From: Bacteroidia bacterium | GTDB lineage: Bacteria; Bacteroidota; Bacteroidia; UKL13-3 | DNA: 64,000 bases | Direction: 5' to 3' | NCBI GenBank assembly: GCA_025454875.1 | Contig: JALONP010000001.1 | Span: forward strand, 186,001 to 250,000 | Shown: piece after piece, positions 35,695 to 43,743 of the stretch | Numbering within the stretch: the first letter of the stretch is position 1 | How the letters are laid out: every line of letters begins with the position of its first letter | The notes under the pieces: generated by a model | What the model was told of the DNA's origin: nothing | What the model saw: the letters and a program-made list of their open reading frames with translations, nothing else | Databases searched by the model: none | Translations under genes and position numbers: made by a program

Positions 35695-36489
35695 ATGCTG
35701 CAACTTCATTACAAATCATACGGAACTGGCACCAAACACTTGATTATCCTACATGGCTTCTTAGGCTCGCTTGATAACTGGCACACTTTGGCAGGGCAAT
35801 GGGGCGAAAATGGAATACATGTATGGTCGCTAGACCAACGCAACCATGGCAAATCTCCCCACAAAGAAGTGCATAGCTTGCAATTAATGGCAGATGATTT
35901 GGTTGATTTCATGAAGCAACACCAAATTCTAGAGGCAACCCTTTTGGGACATTCAATGGGCGGAAAAGTAGCCATGCTGGCTGCGCTGCAAAACCCACAT
36001 TTATTCAATGGAATAATCGTTGCTGATATCGCTCCTAAGGCATACAAACGCGGACATGATGATGTATTTGAAGCATTGTTTAATACAAACTTGCATTTGA
36101 TTACAAGTCGCAAAGAAGCCGAAGAAGCAATGAAACCTTACCTTGGAGATATCGCAACCCGAAACTTTATACTCAAAAGTTTGGAACGTACTTCAGAAAA
36201 TGCGTACCAATGGAAATTTAACCTACTCGCATTGCATGAGCATTATGACGAAATTAGAAAACCGATAGAGAGTAATGCGCCATACAATAAACCTGTTCTA
36301 TTCTTAAAAGGAGAGCAATCAGCATATATTAAACCCGAACAAGATTGGGAACAAATAATTCAATTGTTTCCCAATGCACTATTGCATACTGTAGGAGGAG
36401 CGGCACATTGGCTGCATGCAGAGAAACCTGCGGAAGTTTTTGAGCAAGTGCTTCATTTTGTAAATCAGATTGGAATTGTACATTCGTAA
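35695..36489 (+). CDS. Alpha/beta hydrolase (YbfF-like esterase)
   Basis: A protein of 264 residues. IILHGFLGSLDNW forms the oxyanion loop, LLGHSMGGKVAML holds the nucleophilic serine in GHSMG, and GGAAHWLHAEKP holds the catalytic histidine; the acid is probably within LFLKGEQSAYI or nearby. YbfF-like enzymes hydrolyse short-chain acyl esters. I use ATG 35695 (MLQLHYKSYG) because the longer in-frame start at 35662 lies inside the permease gene. The stop is one base before the MarR gene start. Confidence 0.9.
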   Translation: MLQLHYKSYGTGTKHLIILHGFLGSLDNWHTLAGQWGENGIHVWSLDQRNHGKSPHKEVHSLQLMADDLVDFMKQHQILEATLLGHSMGGKVAMLAALQNPHLFNGIIVADIAPKAYKRGHDDVFEALFNTNLHLITSRKEAEEAMKPYLGDIATRNFILKSLERTSENAYQWKFNLLALHEHYDEIRKPIESNAPYNKPVLFLKGEQSAYIKPEQDWEQIIQLFPNALLHTVGGAAHWLHAEKPAEVFEQVLHFVNQIGIVHS

Positions 36490-36490
36490 T

Positions 36491-36943
36491 ATGCGATTGG
36501 AAGAAGCCATTAAGCAAAACAGGCAGTTTGTAAATGAACTTGAAAAACTTGCCATCAATATTTTGTTCACAGCCAGTTGGATTGATGCGGGCAATATCCA
36601 ACGCTTAAAACCTTTTGGCATTTCTCCTCAACAGTACAACGTCCTTCGGATTCTAAGGGGTTCTTACCCCAACGCCATGATGCTTGGCGATATCACTTGT
36701 AGAATGATAGACAAAAACTCTAATGCTACGCGATTGGTTGAAAAACTTAAAAGCAAAGGATTGGTTAAACGCGAGGTAAATGAGATGAACCGAAGGCAAG
36801 TTGATATCGAAATTACATCTGCAGGAATGGACCTTTTGGCAGTTATAGACAAAGACGTTGACAGTTGGCTGGAATCCTTTAGTTCCCTTACCAACGCTGA
36901 GGCGGAGATGGTCAATATCGCTTTAGACAAACTCAGAAAATAA
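36491..36943 (+). CDS. MarR family transcriptional regulator
   Basis: A winged-helix regulator of 150 residues. The recognition-helix region is MLGDITCRMIDKNSNATRLV and the wing is VNEMNRRQVDIEIT. MarR proteins are dimers that bind short palindromes and leave DNA when they meet phenols or oxidants. There is no conserved OhrR-type cysteine at the N-terminus. The gene is followed by a perfect 12-bp palindrome over the pirin promoter (36961-36972), which is the obvious operator. I use ATG 36491, directly after the hydrolase stop. Confidence 0.9.
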   Translation: MRLEEAIKQNRQFVNELEKLAINILFTASWIDAGNIQRLKPFGISPQQYNVLRILRGSYPNAMMLGDITCRMIDKNSNATRLVEKLKSKGLVKREVNEMNRRQVDIEITSAGMDLLAVIDKDVDSWLESFSSLTNAEAEMVNIALDKLRK

Positions 36944-36959
36944 AAAATTTATGTCAATA

Positions 36960-36990
36960 TTTGTATATACAATTAATGTTTCTACATTTG
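36960..36990 (+). promoter_or_regulatory. Promoter for the pirin-yceI unit
   Basis: TTTG (36960-36963), a 19-base spacer and TACATTTG (36983-36990) match both Bacteroidota boxes exactly. Transcription should begin near 36996, which lies after an in-frame ATG at 36992; this decides that pirin starts at 37031. Confidence 0.75.
36961..36972. promoter_or_regulatory. Perfect palindrome, likely MarR operator
   Basis: TTGTATATACAA reads the same on both strands. It covers most of the minus-33 box of the pirin promoter, 17 bases after the marR stop. Position, size and the neighbouring regulator fit an operator where MarR binding would block sigma access. Binding itself is inferred. Confidence 0.65.
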
Positions 36991-37030
36991 TATGGTATTT
37001 GTGATTCAACAGCAATCAACAACATCAAAC

Positions 37031-37756
37031 ATGAAAACAATTATTCACCGTTCAAATGAAAGAGGCCACGCAAATCATGGCTGGCTCAATGCTAAACACT
37101 CGTTCAGTTTTGCAAGTTGGTATGATCCATCTAAAATTCATTTTGGCGCCTTGCGTGTGCTTAATGATGATGAAGTAGCGGCAGGAATGGGTTTTGGCAA
37201 ACACCCACATGATAATATGGAAATTATCACCTTGGTTCAAGAAGGTGCCTTAGAGCATAAAGACAGCATGGGAAATGGAAGCGTAATGCGTGCGAATGAT
37301 GTACAGGTGATGAGCGCAGGTAGCGGAGTATTCCACTCTGAGATGAATCATAGCAAAGATGAAGCGGTTAAGTTATTTCAAATTTGGGTATTCCCTAACA
37401 AAGGCAATGTAACACCACGTTATGACCAACGCACCTATTTGCCCGAAGGTAGAAACAATACCTGGCAAGAAATTATCAAACCTGAAATACAAGCCGAAGG
37501 TGATGGCATCTTTATACACCAACAAGCTTGGTTTAACCTTGCAGATCTCTCATCGGGACAAACACTTCCTTACACCATCCATCAGAATGGCAATGGACTG
37601 TATTTGTTCGTAATTGATGGTGAAGTAACGGTTGACGGAACAAAAATTGGTAAAAGAGATGCGATTGGCATCACTGAAGCAACAACAGTAAACATTACAG
37701 CAACAGCCAACGCACGACTTTTAGCTATTGATGTCCCAATGATTGAACTTCATTAA
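37031..37756 (+). CDS. Pirin family protein (cytoplasmic, YhhW-like)
   Basis: A bicupin of 241 residues. HANHGWLNAKHSFSF and FGKHPHDNMEIITLV with HSEMNH supply the metal-binding histidines of the N-terminal cupin (two His in HPHDN, one in HSE, plus Glu). The C-terminal cupin is degenerate. YhhW-like pirins can act as quercetin 2,3-dioxygenases. Start 37031 (MKTIIHRSNERG) is chosen since the upstream ATG at 36992 lies before the predicted transcription start. A second, exported paralogue is at 38822. Confidence 0.93.
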   Translation: MKTIIHRSNERGHANHGWLNAKHSFSFASWYDPSKIHFGALRVLNDDEVAAGMGFGKHPHDNMEIITLVQEGALEHKDSMGNGSVMRANDVQVMSAGSGVFHSEMNHSKDEAVKLFQIWVFPNKGNVTPRYDQRTYLPEGRNNTWQEIIKPEIQAEGDGIFIHQQAWFNLADLSSGQTLPYTIHQNGNGLYLFVIDGEVTVDGTKIGKRDAIGITEATTVNITATANARLLAIDVPMIELH

Positions 37757-37780
37757 ACAACTTATAAAAACAAAACCATT

Positions 37781-38320
37781 ATGACAACACAATCTACAAG
37801 TGTATGGGCAATAGACCCTGCACACAGCGAAATTTCATTTAAAGTAAAACACCTCGTTGTAACAACTTTAACTGGAAAGTTTAATTCCTTTTCAGGTTCA
37901 CTTCATACTGATGAGGCTGATTTCTCGAATGCAAGTATTTCGTTTAAAGCCGACATTAGCAGCATTAATACAGGTAATGCAGACCGTGACAACCACTTAA
38001 AATCAGACGACTTTTTTAATGCAGAGGCCTTTCCTACCCTTTCATTTAACTCCACCTCATTTACCAAAACAGGTGACCATACTTACCGATTAATCGGAGA
38101 TATTACTTTACGTGATGTTACCCAAAGTATTGAATTGGCTGTCGAGTTCGGAGGTACAGCAGTAGATCCTTGGGGCCAAACTAAAGCAGGATTTGAAATT
38201 AACGGTAAACTTAAACGTAAAGACTTTGGATTGAAGTGGGACGCACTAACAGAAGCTGGTGGTGCTGTGGTAAGTGATGAAGTAAAATTGCACTTAAACG
38301 TGCAACTGGTTAAGCAATAA
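37781..38320 (+). CDS. YceI-family protein (no signal peptide)
   Basis: A protein of 179 residues with the full YceI fold: WAIDPAHSEISFKVKHLVV, VTTLTGKFNSFSGSLHTDE, DRDNHLKSDDFFNAEAFPTL and GFEINGKLKRKDFGLKWD. It lacks a signal peptide, unlike the YceI at 33059, so it probably acts in the cytoplasm, possibly binding an isoprenoid. It follows pirin by 24 bases and ends just before an intrinsic terminator, so it should be in the MarR-controlled transcript. Confidence 0.93.
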   Translation: MTTQSTSVWAIDPAHSEISFKVKHLVVTTLTGKFNSFSGSLHTDEADFSNASISFKADISSINTGNADRDNHLKSDDFFNAEAFPTLSFNSTSFTKTGDHTYRLIGDITLRDVTQSIELAVEFGGTAVDPWGQTKAGFEINGKLKRKDFGLKWDALTEAGGAVVSDEVKLHLNVQLVKQ

Positions 38321-38326
38321 CAGCAC

Positions 38327-38352
38327 ATGGCCGATGGGCAACCATCGGCCAT
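38327..38352 (+). terminator. Intrinsic terminator after the YceI gene
   Basis: ATGGCCGATGG and CCATCGGCCAT form a perfect 11-bp stem around a GCAA loop, followed by TATTTTCTT. It starts six bases after the yceI stop and ends the pirin-yceI transcript. Confidence 0.85.
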
Positions 38353-38426
38353 TATTTTCTTCGTTCAATGTTTACTGACAGCTGCATACAGTCATTTATC
38401 AATAAACAAACTCAATATATAAACGG

Positions 38427-38810
38427 ATGGAATTTAGCTTTCAAATTCAAGAAAACGTACTGAACTGGCCGGGAACATCTGTTGCTCCTCACCGTTTTGG
38501 AGGCATCGAGTTTCAATTCAATGGTAAAGAGTTTGGCCATATTCACTCAAACGGCATGCTCGATATTTTATTTACTAAAAAAATAAGGGAACAGTTGGTA
38601 GCGGAAAACCTTACACAAATCCATCACTTATTACCCCAAACGGGTTGGACAAGCTTTTACTCACGCAACCAACCTGAGTACTTCGAGCAAGCTTTAAAAC
38701 TTCTGCGCCTCAATTACCTTTTACATTATTATAAGCATACAAAAGAACCAATAGATTGGAATCAGTTTGTTGCTTATCCAAAAAGTATTCAAGATATTGT
38801 TTCACCTTAA
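38427..38810 (+). CDS. DUF5519 (luciferase-domain) protein
   Basis: A protein of 127 residues with the DUF5519 pattern: PGTSVAPHRFGGIEFQFNGK, FGHIHSNGMLDILFTKKIRE, HHLLPQTGWTSFYSR and ALKLLRLNYLLHYYK. The family is annotated 'luciferase domain' but its biochemical role is unknown; it usually occurs as a small stand-alone protein. It sits between the pirin-yceI terminator and the exported pirin gene, 11 bases before the latter. Confidence 0.85.
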   Translation: MEFSFQIQENVLNWPGTSVAPHRFGGIEFQFNGKEFGHIHSNGMLDILFTKKIREQLVAENLTQIHHLLPQTGWTSFYSRNQPEYFEQALKLLRLNYLLHYYKHTKEPIDWNQFVAYPKSIQDIVSP

Positions 38811-38821
38811 AATCGAAGAAG

Positions 38822-39700
38822 ATGAATCGCAAAGACTTTTTAAAATCAGGATTATTAGCTACGGCAGGCATCGCAGTTAAAGGCAGCAATGCTGAAGCCA
38901 TTTTAACAAATAACAATGATGAGTTAGCCCCTCTAAACCAAATTGGGTTTAACCATATTCCGCAAACCAAATCGCATATAGCATACAATATGGTTTTGCA
39001 TAAGGCCGATACCAGAGGTGGTGCTAACCATGGATGGTTAAACACAAAACATACTTTTAGTTTTGCGAGCTACTACAATCCAGAGCGCATGAACTTTGGT
39101 GTTTTACGGGTATTAAATGATGATATAATTGCTGGAGGAACTGGATTTCCGAAACATCCTCACGATAATATGGAAATCATCTCTGTACCTTTACAAGGTG
39201 ACCTTGAACACAAAGACAGCATGGGAAATATTAGTGTAATTAAACAATATGATATTCAAGCCATGAGTGCAGGCACTGGAATACAACACAGCGAATACAA
39301 TAAGAACAAACAAACAGAAGCTAGGTTTCTACAAATTTGGCTATTCCCTAAAGCATCTAATATTAAACCTTCGTACGATCAAAAAACCTTTAAACCAGAA
39401 GATCGAATTAACAAGTTGCAAACCATTGTTTCGCCACATGGCAAAGATGGAGGTATTGGCATTTACCAAGATGCGTGGTTTAGTTTAGGTCAACTTAAAA
39501 AAGGATTTAAAACCACCTACCCTATTCGCAAAAAAGGAAATGGGGTATATGCTTTTGTAATTGAGGGTGATGTGACAATTAATGGCCAGGCTTTAAATAA
39601 ACGTGATGGCCTTGGCGTTTGGGATGTAAAAGAATTAATAATAAAAGCCGACTCGCAGGCAGAACTATTGTTAATGGACGTACCAATGCAAATTGGTTAA
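38822..39700 (+). CDS. Exported pirin family protein with Tat-like signal
   Basis: A protein of 292 residues. The first ~30 residues (MNRKDFLKSGLLATAGIAVK) resemble a Tat signal with one of the twin arginines (RKDFLK); cleavage is near NAEA. The rest is a full pirin bicupin (GANHGWLNTKHTFSFAS, FPKHPHDNMEIISV, IQHSEYNKN) clearly paralogous to the protein at 37031. Tat-type export would allow metal to be loaded in the cytoplasm. I use ATG 38822; the open frame begins earlier at 38756 but that lies in the DUF5519 gene. Confidence 0.85.
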   Translation: MNRKDFLKSGLLATAGIAVKGSNAEAILTNNNDELAPLNQIGFNHIPQTKSHIAYNMVLHKADTRGGANHGWLNTKHTFSFASYYNPERMNFGVLRVLNDDIIAGGTGFPKHPHDNMEIISVPLQGDLEHKDSMGNISVIKQYDIQAMSAGTGIQHSEYNKNKQTEARFLQIWLFPKASNIKPSYDQKTFKPEDRINKLQTIVSPHGKDGGIGIYQDAWFSLGQLKKGFKTTYPIRKKGNGVYAFVIEGDVTINGQALNKRDGLGVWDVKELIIKADSQAELLLMDVPMQIG

Positions 39701-39708
39701 TCGAAAGA

Positions 39709-40098
39709 ATGATGCAAGTAACAGCCACTATTGCTCAAGATAAGTATGCCACAAATTTGGTAACCGAACGAAACCATAATCTATTGGCTGATGAACCTGC
39801 CTCTGAAAACGGCAGTGATATGGGTCCGACACCTGATGAGTTACTCATGATGGGTTTGGCAAGTTGCACTGCCATTACCTTACGCATGTATGCCGACCGA
39901 AAAAATTGGGCTGTATTATCCATAAAAGTGAATGTTGGTATGGAGCGTAAAGATGGGAAAACACTATTCACTCGAAACATTTACTTAGAAGGATCATTAA
40001 CAGAAGATGAACGTAAGCGGTTGTTGGCAATTGCCAATGCTTGCCCCGTGCACAAAACGCTCCACAATCCAATTGAAATTGAAACCACAATTAGGTAA
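39709..40098 (+). CDS. OsmC/Ohr family thiol peroxidase
   Basis: A protein of 129 residues. Both catalytic cysteines are present: ELLMMGLASCTAITLRMYA and LAIANACPVHKTL. These proteins reduce organic hydroperoxides using dithiol cofactors. The length suits a minimal OsmC (lacking an N-terminal extension). ATG 39709 (MMQVTATIAQ) or 39712 is the start; an upstream in-frame start lies inside the pirin gene. It follows the exported pirin gene by 8 bases. Confidence 0.92.
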   Translation: MMQVTATIAQDKYATNLVTERNHNLLADEPASENGSDMGPTPDELLMMGLASCTAITLRMYADRKNWAVLSIKVNVGMERKDGKTLFTRNIYLEGSLTEDERKRLLAIANACPVHKTLHNPIEIETTIR

Positions 40099-40147
40099 CA
40101 GTTTTTATATTAGATAATTTGTAACTTGCTCCTATAATTAAGCCGCA

Positions 40148-40576
40148 ATGAAAGACATTACTAAAAAATACACCAATGACGAGGTTACCATTGTTTGGAA
40201 AAATGCACAGTGCATTCATTCTACTTTGTGCTGGAAAGGACTCAACGAGGTGTTTAATCCAACCGAACGCCCTTGGATTAAACCTGAGGGTGCACCAACC
40301 CAAGCCATTATTGAACAAGTAAAAAAATGCCCAAGCGGTGCGTTAAGTTACTACTTAAATACCGAAATGGATCAAGAGTCTATTCAAGTTGATGCCGAAA
40401 CGATTATTGAAGTTGCTCCCAATGGCCCTTTATTGGTGTACGGAAATGTGAAAGTGAAAGATGCAAATGGGAACGAAACTGCTAAAAACAAAGTGACTGC
40501 ATTTTGCAGGTGTGGGCAATCTTCGAATAAACCATACTGTGATGGAACGCATCGTAAAATTAATTTTGAAGGGTAA
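40148..40576 (+). CDS. YjdI-CDGSH fusion iron-sulfur protein
   Basis: A protein of 142 residues with two parts. Residues ~1-70 are a divergent mono-[4Fe-4S] YjdI domain (Fer4_19: IVWKNAQCIHSTLCWKG, VKKCPSGALSYY). Residues ~110-140 are a CDGSH [2Fe-2S] domain (FCRCGQSSNKPYCDGTHRKI), with the three Cys and one His cluster ligands. CDGSH (mitoNEET-like) clusters sense redox and may transfer clusters. It lies between the OsmC and Ogt genes in a stress context, six bases before the latter. Confidence 0.92.
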   Translation: MKDITKKYTNDEVTIVWKNAQCIHSTLCWKGLNEVFNPTERPWIKPEGAPTQAIIEQVKKCPSGALSYYLNTEMDQESIQVDAETIIEVAPNGPLLVYGNVKVKDANGNETAKNKVTAFCRCGQSSNKPYCDGTHRKINFEG

Positions 40577-40582
40577 GAGGCA

Positions 40583-41083
40583 ATGCCCAAATTAGTCGTT
40601 ATTCCTTTTACAGGTTATTATACTTCACCTATTGGCACACTGGTAATTCAAAATACTGCCAATGCGATTCAACGAATTTATTTTACAGATCAAACTGCAG
40701 CAATCAAAACTTCGGTAAACCCACTCACCTTGTTAGCCATACAACAACTGCAATCATATTTTGAAGGAAATCTTCAAAACTTTGACCTGCCTTTGCAGCC
40801 TGAGGGGACAACCTTTCAACAAAAAGTATGGAGTCAACTTGAAACAATTCCATTTGGCACTACAACTACTTACCAACATATTGCAACAATCCTTGGCGAT
40901 TCCTCATTATCGAGAGCTACAGGCAGCGCTATAGGCAAAAATCCTTTGGCAATTGTGGCGCCTTGCCACCGTGTACTTGGCACTAACGGATTACTTACAG
41001 GTTACGCTTGGGGCTTACAACGAAAACAATGGTTGCTTGATTTTGAAGCAAAACAAAGTGGTACCTACTCTAAATTATTTTAA
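40583..41083 (+). CDS. ogt: Methylated-DNA-protein-cysteine methyltransferase
   Basis: A DNA-repair methyltransferase of 166 residues. PLAIVAPCHRVLG has the acceptor cysteine (PCHRV), and GTTTTYQHIATILGDSSLSRATG has the helix-turn-helix and arginine finger. It removes O6-alkyl groups from guanine by irreversible transfer to the cysteine. It ends one base before the convergent type IX cargo gene. Confidence 0.95.
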   Translation: MPKLVVIPFTGYYTSPIGTLVIQNTANAIQRIYFTDQTAAIKTSVNPLTLLAIQQLQSYFEGNLQNFDLPLQPEGTTFQQKVWSQLETIPFGTTTTYQHIATILGDSSLSRATGSAIGKNPLAIVAPCHRVLGTNGLLTGYAWGLQRKQWLLDFEAKQSGTYSKLF

Positions 41084-41084
41084 T

Positions 41085-43685
41085 TTATCGTTTCAATACC
41101 CTGGCAGCATATACTTGGTTACCATTCACTAAAGTAAATTGGTACAACCCACTTGGATACTTTGATAAATCAAACGATTCAAGCATTGCTCCTTCGTACA
41201 ACAACAATCCTCTCACATCAACCACCGTTAATACAGATGTTGGCTCTATATTATCTAGTGTAAAAAATACCCAATCTGTTACTGGGTTTGGATACAAGGT
41301 TAACTTGTTCTGTTGTACACCTGATGCAACAGAAAGTGGGAACAAGTCTACACTGTCTGAGATAGTATTTACACAACCAATTGAATCAATTACCCAAATG
41401 CCTACTCTGTAGGCTCCTTTATTGCCAAATGTTTGCGTAAATGTATCAGGTGCATTGAGTGCATCTGGTTGTTGTCCAAAAAATAACCAGTTGCGCTGGG
41501 TTATATTTGTTGTGGTATCAATGAGGGTTAATGTTAATCCTGATCTCTCATAAACAAATCCGGGTTGCGGTGCTTTGTAAAATTGCAATGGCAACGAAGC
41601 AGACCTGCTACTGCAACCATTTGTTGTATCGGTTGTAACCAACCACAATTGTGTTGCGCCAGTTAATGGACTTTCATTTGATGGAAATTGGAAGCTAGGT
41701 GTATTTGTAATGGCAACTGGGTTGAGTGTATCTAAGTTTGTGAACCAACTTTTTCTCAGCATACCCAGTGTATCATCACTCTGCACTGCAATGCGGTGCA
41801 AAGCTTCGTTGCTTTGGGTACATAATGCTCCAATAACAAAAGGGGTGTTTGAAACTGGATTAATAGAACCTGTTATCTCGAGAATGGTATCAATAATGCC
41901 GCAACCCGCTCCAAGCGAATCATACAATTGAATGGATACCTCATTTGCTCCTGCAACAATTGGTGTATTTAGTACCGAATCGTTTGTAAAAACACCATTG
42001 TTTGCTAAACGCATGCTCCAAGCTGATGTTGTAATAGACATTAATTTGATTGGTATAAATACAGTTGAATTGTTTGTTGGCAAACACGTATTGTTAGTAA
42101 AACTGAATACTGCAGATACTGGAACCAAACATGGTTGATTAGAGCATACAGCTTCTGCAACCAATCCAATTGGACAAAGGTTATTGCCAACTGCTCTTAC
42201 GCTAATATGCTGGCTTGAGTTGGGGGCCATGCCTGTTATTACATGAGAACGCACTCCGTTGCTTGCAAGCCACGTATTGCCGCTATCTAAACTTACCTCA
42301 TAACTAAGCGCTCCAATGATAGAGTCCCATACGAACTGAACCGATGTTCCAGTTCTAGCACCACATGTAACAGCTGGCTTCGGCAATGGCGGTTGTACCA
42401 AAACGGACTTTCTTACAGTATCAGTTTTGCAACCTTGTGCATTGGTTCCTACAACCCCAATATTACGCGTACCAGAGGCCAGTTTTACTTTTGTCAAACC
42501 TGTACTTCCTTGAAACAGCAGTTGGTTTCCATCTACAAAACGATAGGTGCTAAATGTGCCAGTAGCTGTTAATATAATCGAATCATTGCTGCAAATAGAA
42601 TCGGCCGAAGTAACCAAGGTGGTAATAGGTTTAGGCAACATGCTTACATTGGTAATAGGGCTCAAAGCAAAACAGCCCGTATTGGGGTTGGTAACCTTAA
42701 GTCGGTAAGTACCGGCACCTCCAACTTTGATGCTCGAACTTGTTTGGTTGCCAGGTTGCCACTGCAATTGAAAAAAAGGATTTGTAGTTGTTGATAAAGT
42801 AAGGCTATCGCCAGTACACAATGAAACATTACCAGTTGGGCTATGCGTTGCCGAAGGTTTATTGGCAACGGTAACAATTAACTGTGTTGGACTCGAAGAG
42901 CCAAATGCGTTAGTTGTTGTAAGTGTTACTAAAATTTGTCCGGGTGCTGTTGGAACAATTACCGGATTTTGTAAAGTTGATGAAGGAAGATTGGTGAATG
43001 TCCATGCAAAACTTGTTGGATTATTGATACCACTCCCTGTTAAAAATACACTATCGCCAGCGCATACTGTGTTGTTAGTCGGAACACCACCAATAACTGC
43101 TGTAGGCAGCGTTCCCGAAGGAGCCTCTGTAACGGTCATTGTTTTGGCAAATATTTGATCGCCACCTGTACCGCTGTTATTGTTAGCAGCATTAATTGTG
43201 GTGTAAAACGTAACACTCCCCGTTCCAGCAACAGGTGCAGTCCAAGTAAATGACCATGTTCTTGTTCCACTTCCTGAATTGCCACTTGATGTTTGCCCAA
43301 CATATTGTTTACCTCCACTTGTTGAAACTTGGTTTCCTGTACCTGCCGTAAATGAACCTGCTTGGGCATTAGCACCGGTTAATGCTAAGGTTTGGAAACC
43401 CCATTTGTTAATGCCTGTCATGGTATGTGTTACCGTTATGGTGTATGCAGTACCCGGTACATAACCACCAGAAGGTACTGTGCTGGTTATTGAAACATTA
43501 TTCCAATCAGTTCCCGAAGTGATTAAGGACCCTGAATGACAGCCTGTACAATTTCCATCTCCAGGAGCGTTGGTATTGCCTGTTGGGGGCACATTGCTGC
43601 TGGTAAATGTGTAGAAGCTAATGAAAAGTAAAACAAGGGCGAAGCAGAAAGGAACTAATTTTACTAAGTGTATCCGTATTTTCAT
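41085..43685 (-). CDS. Type IX secreted protein with CXXCH and reelin-like N-domain
   Basis: A secreted protein of 866 residues. After a signal peptide (FCFALVLLFISFYTF) comes GDGNCTGCHSGSL, a single CXXCH haem-binding site. An Ig/reelin-like 'choice-of-anchor V' domain (~55-195) follows. PKD-like and fibronectin-like repeats occupy the middle (FAWTFTNLPSSTL, LSYEVSLDSGNTWLA). The C-terminus (TLYPNPVTDWVFF to ARVLKR) is a type A type IX secretion sorting domain, so the protein is exported across the outer membrane and probably lipid-anchored to the surface. Ligand unknown. Confidence 0.88.
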   Translation of the reverse strand: MKIRIHLVKLVPFCFALVLLFISFYTFTSSNVPPTGNTNAPGDGNCTGCHSGSLITSGTDWNNVSITSTVPSGGYVPGTAYTITVTHTMTGINKWGFQTLALTGANAQAGSFTAGTGNQVSTSGGKQYVGQTSSGNSGSGTRTWSFTWTAPVAGTGSVTFYTTINAANNNSGTGGDQIFAKTMTVTEAPSGTLPTAVIGGVPTNNTVCAGDSVFLTGSGINNPTSFAWTFTNLPSSTLQNPVIVPTAPGQILVTLTTTNAFGSSSPTQLIVTVANKPSATHSPTGNVSLCTGDSLTLSTTTNPFFQLQWQPGNQTSSSIKVGGAGTYRLKVTNPNTGCFALSPITNVSMLPKPITTLVTSADSICSNDSIILTATGTFSTYRFVDGNQLLFQGSTGLTKVKLASGTRNIGVVGTNAQGCKTDTVRKSVLVQPPLPKPAVTCGARTGTSVQFVWDSIIGALSYEVSLDSGNTWLASNGVRSHVITGMAPNSSQHISVRAVGNNLCPIGLVAEAVCSNQPCLVPVSAVFSFTNNTCLPTNNSTVFIPIKLMSITTSAWSMRLANNGVFTNDSVLNTPIVAGANEVSIQLYDSLGAGCGIIDTILEITGSINPVSNTPFVIGALCTQSNEALHRIAVQSDDTLGMLRKSWFTNLDTLNPVAITNTPSFQFPSNESPLTGATQLWLVTTDTTNGCSSRSASLPLQFYKAPQPGFVYERSGLTLTLIDTTTNITQRNWLFFGQQPDALNAPDTFTQTFGNKGAYRVGIWVIDSIGCVNTISDSVDLFPLSVASGVQQNKLTLYPNPVTDWVFFTLDNIEPTSVLTVVDVRGLLLYEGAMLESFDLSKYPSGLYQFTLVNGNQVYAARVLKR

Positions 43686-43743
43686 ATAAACATGATTAGC
43701 ACACTAAGTTATAGAAAATACGGACTAAACAATAACCTTTTAT

